Position numbers and translations under genes: made by a program
Part shown: piece after piece, positions 43,997-51,739 of the stretch
Layout: each line of letters begins with the position of its first letter
Numbering within the stretch: the stretch's first letter is position 1
Notes under the pieces: model-generated
What the model was told of the DNA's origin: nothing
Seen by the model: the letters and a program-made list of their open reading frames with translations, nothing else
Databases searched by the model: none
Origin: Pontiella desulfatans
GTDB lineage: Bacteria > Verrucomicrobiota > Kiritimatiellia > Kiritimatiellales > Pontiellaceae
Direction: 5' to 3'
DNA: 64,000 nt
Assembly: GCF_900890425.1 (NCBI RefSeq)
Contig: NZ_CAAHFG010000001.1
Coordinates: 3,348,001-3,412,000 of the forward strand

Positions 43997-46228
43997 CTAC
44001 TTTTCAAATGCGATTTCCAGTTTCAGGAATTCATTGGTTTTCCCGATGGTCGATACGCGGTTGGTGACGCTCTCGAAGTCGGCATCGATGATTCCGGAAC
44101 CGGCATTGGAAACTCCATTGGTGCTCCAAATGCCATCCACCAACTTATCAGAAGCCTTAACCATGTAGCTCAACCCGCGCGCTGCGGCATCGCGGCGGCG
44201 GTTGTATTGGATTTCAAAACCATCCCCGGCCATACCGTGCGTGGGCTCCGCCTCGTTGTTTCCAAAGTTTGGAATGCCGCCGAGGGCATATTCGGTCAGG
44301 TTGTTGAGGCCGTCGCCGTCCGGGTCGGCGAAGAGGTCGGCATCGGTTCCAACGATTGGAAAACCGTCGATCCAGGCATAGTAGTCGTCGAGGTTGCCGT
44401 TTGCGGTGTGCACGGCTTCGATTTCAGCCAGCGCGGCGGCCGCGTCGTCGGAGGCATAGAGGGCGATCTGCCCGCCCGCCATCAGCCCGCGGCTGGAAAG
44501 ATAGGGCCAGTCGATCTCGAGCACGCCGCCGGAATCATCCACCGTCACATTCGTATCCATCAGCTGGTAACCGAAGGCCGCGGTGTAGGGAATCTCCATG
44601 CGGATGTTGAGCGAGGGGTCGTTTTGCGGGATGCCGTCGAACCCGGCCAGGCGGATCATCAGGTGATGTGCGTAGGCATCGATCCGGAAATAGAAACGGG
44701 CATAGTCGAGTTCGGCCTCGTTGAGGATCAGCAGCGATCCTTCCTGCTCGCCGGACTTCTGTTCGAGGGTGTCGATGGAATAGCCATCGAACACGCGCAG
44801 GATCACCCACGAATCTTCGAGGGTGTCGATGTGCTCGCTGCCGTTCAGTACCAGACTGGCAATCGAGCCGACGGCATTCCAAGCCATGGCGGTTCCGGAA
44901 GGAACGTCCGCAGTCTGGAGGTCGTATCCGTCGATGCGGCAAGGTTCCCCACCGTCCGCAATCCCGGCAATTTCCAGTTCGTCGCCGCTGCGCAGGTAGA
45001 CATTTTTCACGGTGCGCTCGACGCGGGTCAGGTCGATCGCCTCGGAGCTGCCGAGGGTGCGGTCGGCCAGCCAGGCATCGACCAGCTGGTCGTTGAGATA
45101 AATCTTGAAAACGGCTTCGCCGTCGGTTTCATCGAAGTAGGCCACGTTGAGGTCGTAGTAGCCGGAGGTCAACCCGACCAGCGTCTCCGACACGGAGCCT
45201 CGGGTTCCGTCGAGCCGCACCAGCATGCCGCCGGAAGCCGCGCTGTTGGTTTCGATGGAATAGCCATCGAGCGCCATGGCCTCGGCTTCGGATAAAAACT
45301 GCTCCACCAGGGTGAAGGTCATTTCATCGACGCGGCCATATTCCGCTCCCCCCCGGATTGCGGTCAGCTCAACCATCGAGTTTGTCTGCATTTCGACCGC
45401 CGCAGTACGATGGCTGGTCAAGGACGAGAGGTCTACGCCAGCGGTACCGAACATGCCGTCCGCGAGCCAGGAATCAACCAGAACACCATCAATCCGGAGC
45501 TCATAGGTGCCCACGCCGTCGGTTTCATCGAAATATGCCGTATCGATATAGTATTCGCCGGCATCCCCCGTAAATACCTGGGTGGCCGTTCCGGTTGCGC
45601 CCAATCCGCCAGCCACCTGGATGTAGTGGCTGTTGGCGGCAATGTCATTACTGACCACGCTGTACGCCGAGAGCGCCATATGTTCGGCCTGATAATTGAA
45701 GGTGGTTACCTTCGAAATGAAGAGATAATCGACATCCAGTTCGGCCGTCTCCTCGGAATCGCGCAGCTCGATGGCATTGATTCCTTCGGTCACGGTTGCA
45801 ACAACATTGGTTTCGATCCACGACTTCGACGTCGTAGAGATCACGCCGACCTTTGCATCGTTGACGTAGACGCCCATCGACCGCTCGCCGCTGGGCACTT
45901 TAATGCTGAACGCCAGTTCCTTTTCGCCGGCAAGCAGATCGATATTCCAGGTCAGGTTAAAGCCGCCATTGCCGTCCACATAGGAACCCCCGGATGCATT
46001 GGCATCGGCCTTGATGCCGCCGGAGGCGATGACGGAATCTTCCGCCTCGAAAAGGCCGCCCGGAACGGACGCTTCCACCGAAGCGGCAAACAGCATCGCC
46101 GCGGAAACCAGTACCGCGCCCAACTTGCTTGGCACGCTACGTAGCGCGGATATCCGATCCGCGTACTCTGCGTTCGGAAACTCGCATCGGACATGCGAGC
46201 TACTCTTTGCATTCGTGCTAATCATCAT
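43997..46228 (-). CDS. Secreted triple CBM-like protein, partner of the WRGEY hydrolase
   Basis: A 743-residue exported protein. A long basic leader (residues 1-35) precedes the hydrophobic signal core (LGAVLVSAAMLFAAS). Then follow a CBM-like sandwich (54-155), two CBM6/35-like domains (160-310 and 313-440; YFDETDGVGTYEL and YFDETDGEAVFKIYL), the LVLNG domain (445-600; LVLNGSEHID, YFRIDAYAHH), and the C-terminal module with DPDGDGLNNLTEYALGG ending FLKLEIAFEK. No catalytic motif. AAGGG lies before the ATG pair at 46228/46225. A palindromic repeat (46135-46199) forms part of the leader-peptide codons. It begins 11 bases after the 46240 hydrolase gene. Confidence 0.8.
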   Translation of the reverse strand: MMISTNAKSSSHVRCEFPNAEYADRISALRSVPSKLGAVLVSAAMLFAASVEASVPGGLFEAEDSVIASGGIKADANASGGSYVDGNGGFNLTWNIDLLAGEKELAFSIKVPSGERSMGVYVNDAKVGVISTTSKSWIETNVVATVTEGINAIELRDSEETAELDVDYLFISKVTTFNYQAEHMALSAYSVVSNDIAANSHYIQVAGGLGATGTATQVFTGDAGEYYIDTAYFDETDGVGTYELRIDGVLVDSWLADGMFGTAGVDLSSLTSHRTAAVEMQTNSMVELTAIRGGAEYGRVDEMTFTLVEQFLSEAEAMALDGYSIETNSAASGGMLVRLDGTRGSVSETLVGLTSGYYDLNVAYFDETDGEAVFKIYLNDQLVDAWLADRTLGSSEAIDLTRVERTVKNVYLRSGDELEIAGIADGGEPCRIDGYDLQTADVPSGTAMAWNAVGSIASLVLNGSEHIDTLEDSWVILRVFDGYSIDTLEQKSGEQEGSLLILNEAELDYARFYFRIDAYAHHLMIRLAGFDGIPQNDPSLNIRMEIPYTAAFGYQLMDTNVTVDDSGGVLEIDWPYLSSRGLMAGGQIALYASDDAAAALAEIEAVHTANGNLDDYYAWIDGFPIVGTDADLFADPDGDGLNNLTEYALGGIPNFGNNEAEPTHGMAGDGFEIQYNRRRDAAARGLSYMVKASDKLVDGIWSTNGVSNAGSGIIDADFESVTNRVSTIGKTNEFLKLEIAFEK
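44260..44361. repeat. Two TTCCAA-N3-TTGGAA palindromes within the coding sequence
   Basis: Copies at 44260-44274 (centre AGT) and 44347-44361 (centre CGA), at the same linker sites as in the paralogue at 36327-36644. The different centres show that they are not simply a recent exact copy of one DNA segment. Confidence 0.7.
46135..46199. repeat. REP-like composite palindrome inside the signal-peptide codons
   Basis: Three inverted repeats lie side by side: CGCTACGTAGCG (46135-46146, perfect 12-base palindrome), GCGGAT/ATCCGC (46146-46162) and CTCGCAT/ATGCGAG (46181-46199, five-base loop). Read on the minus strand they encode roughly residues 10-32 of the 43997-46228 protein. The layout of neighbouring small hairpins resembles REP/BIME elements. 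A single copy was found in this window. Confidence 0.7.
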
Positions 46229-46239
46229 AAACCCTTGGC

Positions 46240-48594
46240 CTAAAGATTGTCGTTCGTTTTGAGCACATAGACATCGCCGAGCACAATGAACTGCGTCTCT
46301 ATTGTTGGAGATGAGCTGCTGTTGACCGTCACGGTATTCGAACCGCCGGAGACCGAAAAGGCGGCATTGACCACCGGCAGATCGCTGATCAGATTCCAGT
46401 TGTTGTCATAAAGCCGGGCTGTTGAGCCGCCGTAATATTCCAGATACTGCCCCGGAGCCACCGTGCCCGTGACGGACAGGCTGCCGCCACTGCCGAGCGA
46501 AATGGTCGGGTTGACAAGCGACACCGACCCCTCGTGATCGACACGGATCACAAAATTAAGCCCCTGGGAGGCGTTCGGATTATTCAGGGTCAGCGAGTCG
46601 CCGGCCGCGATGATCTGCTTGCGGGGCCGGGAACCTTTTTCCTGTTCGATCGTAAACGGAGCGTCCGTTCCGTCCGAGCGCCCCATCACATGATGCGGCG
46701 TCCAGATATATTGGGCGAGGGTATTGGTGCCGAGCACCAGCACATCCTCGGTTTCGTTATGATTGCTCCCAGGGGTTCGGGGCGTAACAGCCGCAACATA
46801 GGCGACATCGTCGTCGTGCAACACGGGCGCCAGCTTGATCCAGTCGCCGAACAGACTGTTCATTTCATCGAACTGGCCGTGTCCGGTCATGTCGGCAACC
46901 GTAATGCCCCGCCCGCTCATCGGCACCGAAAAGAAGGCGCGGCGCCCGTTCACCATGATGCTTTCCTGCACATGGAAATGGGTGTCCAGCCGGCTTGTCG
47001 CCAAATACGCGCTATGGGCTTCATCCCGCCGAATGTCGATGTTCAGCGCAAAGTAGCTCAGCGAAAGGTCGTCGCGGATGCCGCTGAAATCCTGCTCAAA
47101 GTTGGCTGCGATGCTTCGGCCGACTCGCGAGGACGAGGCCGGAACCGTCATTTGGCTGTAGTAGAAGTCGAACAGATCCCGCACCGCCCATGGATAGACC
47201 CCATGGATCTCCGGCCCGTCAAAATGCATATGACCCAGTTCAAGGTTGTTTGCAAACCGGGTATATTCCAGCACCATCTCTTCCATCAGGCTGTTGGTCT
47301 GCCCCAGGTCATATTCCGGAATGTAGTTCTGGCCATAGGAGCAGTACAGCCCAGCGACTTCAGATCCGGCGGTATGTGAAAACGCATCCGTTCCTTCAAA
47401 ACCGCGCGAGCAATTTTCGAGCACCCAGACCTCCTCTTCCGTTCGGCTAACCCGCCCAACTCTGACAATCTCTTCGCCTATCCGGAAATAGTTATGGTAA
47501 CAAACCGAATGAACATGGGCGATTGAGTTGCCAAGCAAAGGCGGCTTCGTTGCCGCATCCGGACGGAACAGCAGGCGGGTTTCCGACGTGCCGACCGACT
47601 CTTCCAGCGTCCCCCCGCCCCAGCTCGCCAACCGCCGGTCGACGGTACCGACAACATAGTCGGGATCATGTTTTCCGATTCCGAAACTCACCATGTGCAA
47701 CCGCAGCTTCACGCCCTGATCCGCCAGATAATCAGCATAGGCTTTCAGATCGCTCTCGCCGTTGGGGAAGACATTCGTATTTACATGGGTCTGCCCGTTA
47801 TACTTCGGCCAATATTCCCCGCGCCAGGTTTGGCAATGCAGATAAACCCGTTTGGCCTTGTTCGGAAAAACAATGGCATCGGTCAGGGCATACAGTTCCG
47901 CCTCCGAGGAGGCCTCCAGGATCACCTCGTTGAGATCCACGATATTCGTCCGGTAGTGCTCCACCCAGTTGAGTACATCGGCTTCCGTCCACGTGGCCTG
48001 CCCGGCGGGATGCGGCAAATCCTCGTTCGCCCAGACCGATGCCAGGCAGGCATCCAGCGCCGCGCCGTCGAGCGCGCCGTCGTAGAGCGCCACACCGCCG
48101 CGTTTGCCGTCGTTGGTCTGCCCCCACAGATAGTGCCAGCGGTTATAGACCGTCTGGGTTCCGGTCGAATAAATCACATCATCCAGGTCCTTGAAACCAA
48201 GCGTATCCTGCACCCGCAGCTTTAAATAGACGCCATAAGCCTGGAGATCGTCATCCGCAATCCCCTCCACATCGATCAGGTGGATGGAAAGGTGCCGGGC
48301 ATATTCATCGATCCGGAACGTAAACCGCGGCAGACCGCCCGACTCCGAAACCGCAACCGTATCACCCGCAGTCACCGCATGACCGAGCTGGGTATCAATA
48401 CGATCCTCGCCATCGAAATAAACCATGTGGAAGCCGTCTGAAGAGAGCGGCAGGAGCAGGCTGGCATCGTTGAGCACCAGCGAAGTCGGCTTGCCCGAAG
48501 CATTGAACGTCAACTCCGATGCCCCCAGGCAGGACAAGGCCATCAATCCTGTGAGAATCAGCAGTTGAATGGTGAAAGTTTTTCTCGAACGCAC
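46240..48594 (-). CDS. WRGEY-family putative glycoside hydrolase
   Basis: A 784-residue exported protein. A signal peptide (about 1-24) precedes the beta domain (LVLNDASLLLP, TFRIDEYARH), then the barrel-like region with KRVYLHCQTWRGEYWPKY, VFPNGESDLKAY, LGHMHFDGPE and SSRVGRSIAANFEQ, and a C-terminal beta part ending YVLKTNDNL. The conserved HFDG-type aspartate is a candidate catalytic residue by analogy with barrel glycosidases; this is inference. The start is GTG at 48594 with AGAGG upstream. It is the first gene of a seven-gene run behind a conserved-box promoter, and is followed after 11 bases by its CBM partner. Confidence 0.78.
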   Translation of the reverse strand: MRSRKTFTIQLLILTGLMALSCLGASELTFNASGKPTSLVLNDASLLLPLSSDGFHMVYFDGEDRIDTQLGHAVTAGDTVAVSESGGLPRFTFRIDEYARHLSIHLIDVEGIADDDLQAYGVYLKLRVQDTLGFKDLDDVIYSTGTQTVYNRWHYLWGQTNDGKRGGVALYDGALDGAALDACLASVWANEDLPHPAGQATWTEADVLNWVEHYRTNIVDLNEVILEASSEAELYALTDAIVFPNKAKRVYLHCQTWRGEYWPKYNGQTHVNTNVFPNGESDLKAYADYLADQGVKLRLHMVSFGIGKHDPDYVVGTVDRRLASWGGGTLEESVGTSETRLLFRPDAATKPPLLGNSIAHVHSVCYHNYFRIGEEIVRVGRVSRTEEEVWVLENCSRGFEGTDAFSHTAGSEVAGLYCSYGQNYIPEYDLGQTNSLMEEMVLEYTRFANNLELGHMHFDGPEIHGVYPWAVRDLFDFYYSQMTVPASSSRVGRSIAANFEQDFSGIRDDLSLSYFALNIDIRRDEAHSAYLATSRLDTHFHVQESIMVNGRRAFFSVPMSGRGITVADMTGHGQFDEMNSLFGDWIKLAPVLHDDDVAYVAAVTPRTPGSNHNETEDVLVLGTNTLAQYIWTPHHVMGRSDGTDAPFTIEQEKGSRPRKQIIAAGDSLTLNNPNASQGLNFVIRVDHEGSVSLVNPTISLGSGGSLSVTGTVAPGQYLEYYGGSTARLYDNNWNLISDLPVVNAAFSVSGGSNTVTVNSSSSPTIETQFIVLGDVYVLKTNDNL

Positions 48595-48653
48595 GTTGGA
48601 CCCCTCTTTTCCTTGTGATTGTCAGCAAGCTATTCGACATATATTGACGAATA

Positions 48654-48697
48654 AAGATAGCATTTGTTCAATCCGTTATAATCCTTCGTTTGGAGGA
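48654..48697 (-). promoter_or_regulatory. Conserved-box promoter (copy d), minus-strand side of a divergent region
   Basis: Coding strand TCCTCCAAACGAAGGA (48682-48697), 22 bases, TATCTT (48654-48659). Predicted leader is about 50 bases to the GTG at 48594. It shares the 282-base gap 48595-48876 with copy e, which points the other way. Confidence 0.65.
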
Positions 48698-48738
48698 TAA
48701 CGCCGCCCCACCGATTCCGAACATGAAATCCCGCATCC

Positions 48739-48782
48739 TCCTCCAAACGTAGGATATGCACACTTTCCTTTCCGGCTATTTT
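48739..48782 (+). promoter_or_regulatory. Conserved-box promoter (copy e), plus-strand side of a divergent region
   Basis: TCCTCCAAACGTAGGA (48739-48754), 22 bases, TATTTT (48777-48782). Predicted leader is about 90 bases to the ATG at 48877. It is the only copy on the plus strand, and it is inverted together with its gene, which argues for a functional site rather than a random repeat. Confidence 0.68.
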
Positions 48783-48876
48783 GGAGATCGTCTAAATGCG
48801 GCGTTGAGCTTCGCAGTGTACTCAAGGCTCGGGGAGCACGTCATAATCAGGGAAAACATAACACGAGGAGACCGTT

Positions 48877-51630
48877 ATGAATAAATTACGCGAACTGAAA
48901 CACATCCTGCGCACTGGCGCATGGAGCACCGTCCTGGCCTTTGGCCTGACGGCACACGCCATTGATGTATACCAAACATCGAGCATGGGCGTAAATAAAC
49001 ATTGGAATATGACCAACTACTGGGACAACGCCGAAACTCCATCTTCCGGAAACGATTATTTCAACGCCACCGGCGGCGACACCCGCACACCGGTCAACGG
49101 TGTTGAACCTTCCCCAATCTTTCTCGGCGATTCACTAACAATGACCAACGGCTCCCGTCTTCAGCTGAAGCATAGCGGAGCTGCGACAGTGAACCTGATC
49201 CTGCAGGATGGAAGCCGGATCAACAACGGAGGCGGCAGCGGACAATTGGATGGCACCCTCACCGGCTCAGGCGACATCAACATTGATACCACATCCAATA
49301 ACAACCGACCGATTACCATCGGATCGCTGCTGAAATCAGATAACACCTTCTCTGAGTTCGAAATTACCGGCTCCTACGCAAACAACGTGACGTTTACAAA
49401 CGCGGCCAATACGTTCACCGGCGTCTTTACGGTTGTAAACGGAGGATTCCTCAAGGGTGCAGGACTTGGACAGGCTTCAGGCTTCAGCATCGGCAGCAAT
49501 AGCGGCCTCGACTTTGATGCCGACTTCGTCAACACCAATGCCGACATCACCATTACCCCCGGCGGCCTGTTTATTCTCGACCAGGATGTGGAGGTCTACT
49601 CGGCCAGCATCTGGGGCATCGTCCTCACGAACGGCACCTACACCGGCGCGCAACTCAAAGCCGATGGCACATTCGGGCTGGCATTTGCCGGCTCTTCCGA
49701 TACCAGCACCCTGAAGGTGCACTACACCCCGCCGGTGATCGTGGGCGACACCATCTACCAGACCGGAACCATGGGCGTCTCCGACGACTGGAACAGCTCC
49801 AACAAATGGGATAACGGCCTGGCCCCCATCTTCAGCAACGACTATGTCAATGCCGGCACGGGCTGGGACACCCGCACGCCGGCCTCCGGCAGCGAAACCT
49901 TCGGCGGCAATTCCCTGACCATGACCAATGGCGCACTGCTGGCCATTAAAAACAACGGCCCCTGGACGGTCAACAATCTCAATATATGGGCGGGAAGCGG
50001 GATCCGGCTCGCCGGTGGCTACGGCTCATCGCTGGGCGGCTCACTGAACCTTCTGGGAACCGGGTCGATTGATTTCAATGCAGGGAGCTTTGGTAGAATC
50101 TGCACGATTTCTTCACTGATCAGCGCCGATGCAACCGTCTCCAACATTGTGGTAAGCATTGGAGAAACCGTACCGACCAATACCGCACATGCCACGCAGG
50201 CAGGTTTCATCGTGAACAGTGTTCTCAATGAATTCGACGGACGTTGGATGGTTGAGTCGGGCCTGCTGAAAGGTGAAAACTTCGGCACCGGCAGCTTCCT
50301 CGTTACTGACTTCGGTTATCTGGACTTCGATGCCGACTACAGCAACACCGGCGCCGAGCTCACCATCGAGGCCAACCCGACCAACTCTACGCAGAGCGGC
50401 ATGATCCTGCTCGACCAGAACGTGATCGTCGGCTCCGCCACCATCTGGGGCGAAAGCCTTGCGGACGGCCTCTATTTCGGCGTCGACCTGAAAGCCCACC
50501 CGGTCTACGGCGGTGCGTTCGACCCGGCCTCGTCCGATGGTGCCTACCTGCTGGTTGGCTCGACCGCCACAGCCCCCGTCACGCAGATCCTGGATATCGG
50601 CTCCGGTGATGCAGAAGGCTGGCTCAACACCAATGTGTGGTCGGACAGTCTGGCTCCTTCGCCCGACAAAGACTATATCAACAACACCTCCGGCATGGCC
50701 ACCCGTCCGCCGCAGTCATCGGTAGAATCGAGCCCGGTCTTCCTCGGCAGGTCGCTGACGATCGCAGACGGCGCCAAATTCACGACCAAATTCAGCGGCA
50801 CAGCCACGGTATCCAACTTCAACATGTTTGCCGGTTGCGCTCTTACCTTGGTGAGCGGAACCGCATTGGATGGCAACCTAAACCTGAAAGGCTCCGGAGC
50901 CATCAACCTGACTGCCAGCGGCAACAGCCGCAAGCTGACGGTGGAGTCGCTCGTGACTGCCGGCAAAGACATCGACTCGATGGTGCTGACCGTAGCAACG
51001 GGTTGGGATACCAACACCGTCGAAAACACCGGCTTCACCTTCAACAACACCAACAACACCTTCACGGGCGTCTGGGATGTTGAGCAAGGAATGTTGCGCG
51101 GTGGCGGCCTTGGCCAGAGCAGCTTCGTGATCGGTGAAGAAGGCTATCTCTATCTCGATACGGACTTCTACAACACCAACGGCACCCTGACCATCGAAGC
51201 CAACCCGACCAACTCCGCGGTGGGCGGACTGATCCGGCTGGCCCTGGGCAAAAGCATGACGGTCGCCGCTGCCACCCTCTGGGGCGTGGAACTGGCCGAC
51301 GGCACCTATACCGCCGCCGAGCTCATGGCTCACCCAACCTATGGCGCGGCGATCCATAGCTTGAGCACCGGCTCCCTCACCGTCCAGTCGCCCGCGAAAA
51401 TTGTTCCGGAGATCGATTATGTCGAATTCGGGATGAGCGGCTCCGACCTGCTCATCGGCTGGGTGGCAACCAACTATGCCACCTACACCGTCCAGGCCGA
51501 TGCCGATCTCGTCAACCCGCCGGAATGGGATATTACCGTAACCAACATCACGGGCGTCGATGGACAGATCATCATCACCAACGACACCTCGGTGGTGCCA
51601 AGCCTGTTCTATCGGGTGATCGGCAACTAA
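48877..51630 (+). CDS. Secreted exoprotein with three autotransporter-type beta-strand units
   Basis: A 917-residue exported protein made of three tandem units of about 270-280 residues (28-288, 289-567, 568-845), each with a W..S.KW/VWSD start, TRTP or TRPP, SLTMTNG-type strands, a TFTGV-type turn, a YLDFDADY-type segment and a closing LDQDV / GTY segment. Such units resemble autotransporter-associated beta-strand repeats and predict a long beta-helix. The C-terminal module (846-917) contains YTVQADADLVNPPEW and ends FYRVIGN. The same unit occurs once in the proteins at 28069, 36283 and 38432. AGGAG lies about eight bases before the ATG. Probably a cell-surface or matrix adhesin; no catalytic motif. 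Confidence 0.82.
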   Translation: MNKLRELKHILRTGAWSTVLAFGLTAHAIDVYQTSSMGVNKHWNMTNYWDNAETPSSGNDYFNATGGDTRTPVNGVEPSPIFLGDSLTMTNGSRLQLKHSGAATVNLILQDGSRINNGGGSGQLDGTLTGSGDINIDTTSNNNRPITIGSLLKSDNTFSEFEITGSYANNVTFTNAANTFTGVFTVVNGGFLKGAGLGQASGFSIGSNSGLDFDADFVNTNADITITPGGLFILDQDVEVYSASIWGIVLTNGTYTGAQLKADGTFGLAFAGSSDTSTLKVHYTPPVIVGDTIYQTGTMGVSDDWNSSNKWDNGLAPIFSNDYVNAGTGWDTRTPASGSETFGGNSLTMTNGALLAIKNNGPWTVNNLNIWAGSGIRLAGGYGSSLGGSLNLLGTGSIDFNAGSFGRICTISSLISADATVSNIVVSIGETVPTNTAHATQAGFIVNSVLNEFDGRWMVESGLLKGENFGTGSFLVTDFGYLDFDADYSNTGAELTIEANPTNSTQSGMILLDQNVIVGSATIWGESLADGLYFGVDLKAHPVYGGAFDPASSDGAYLLVGSTATAPVTQILDIGSGDAEGWLNTNVWSDSLAPSPDKDYINNTSGMATRPPQSSVESSPVFLGRSLTIADGAKFTTKFSGTATVSNFNMFAGCALTLVSGTALDGNLNLKGSGAINLTASGNSRKLTVESLVTAGKDIDSMVLTVATGWDTNTVENTGFTFNNTNNTFTGVWDVEQGMLRGGGLGQSSFVIGEEGYLYLDTDFYNTNGTLTIEANPTNSAVGGLIRLALGKSMTVAAATLWGVELADGTYTAAELMAHPTYGAAIHSLSTGSLTVQSPAKIVPEIDYVEFGMSGSDLLIGWVATNYATYTVQADADLVNPPEWDITVTNITGVDGQIIITNDTSVVPSLFYRVIGN

Positions 51631-51660
51631 GACGGCGTTTATCCCTTAACACGTTTTAGG

Positions 51661-51693
51661 AAAAGTCCTCGTCCGCCGGGCGGGGGCTTTTTT
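51661..51693 (+). terminator. Rho-independent terminator
   Basis: AAAAGTCCTCGTCCGCC pairs with GGGCGGGGGCTTTTTT around a short loop, 30 bases after the stop of the beta-helix gene. It separates that gene from the two-component genes on the same strand. Confidence 0.85.
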
Positions 51694-51739
51694 ATTCACC
51701 AGCGCCATATCGACTCGAAAACCATTCATGGTATAAACA

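Noticed and set aside
51641-51660. Possible promoter box before the histidine kinase (…ACACGTTTTAGGA)
   Set aside because: Matches only about 7 of 16 bases and is followed at once by a terminator rather than a -10 element.
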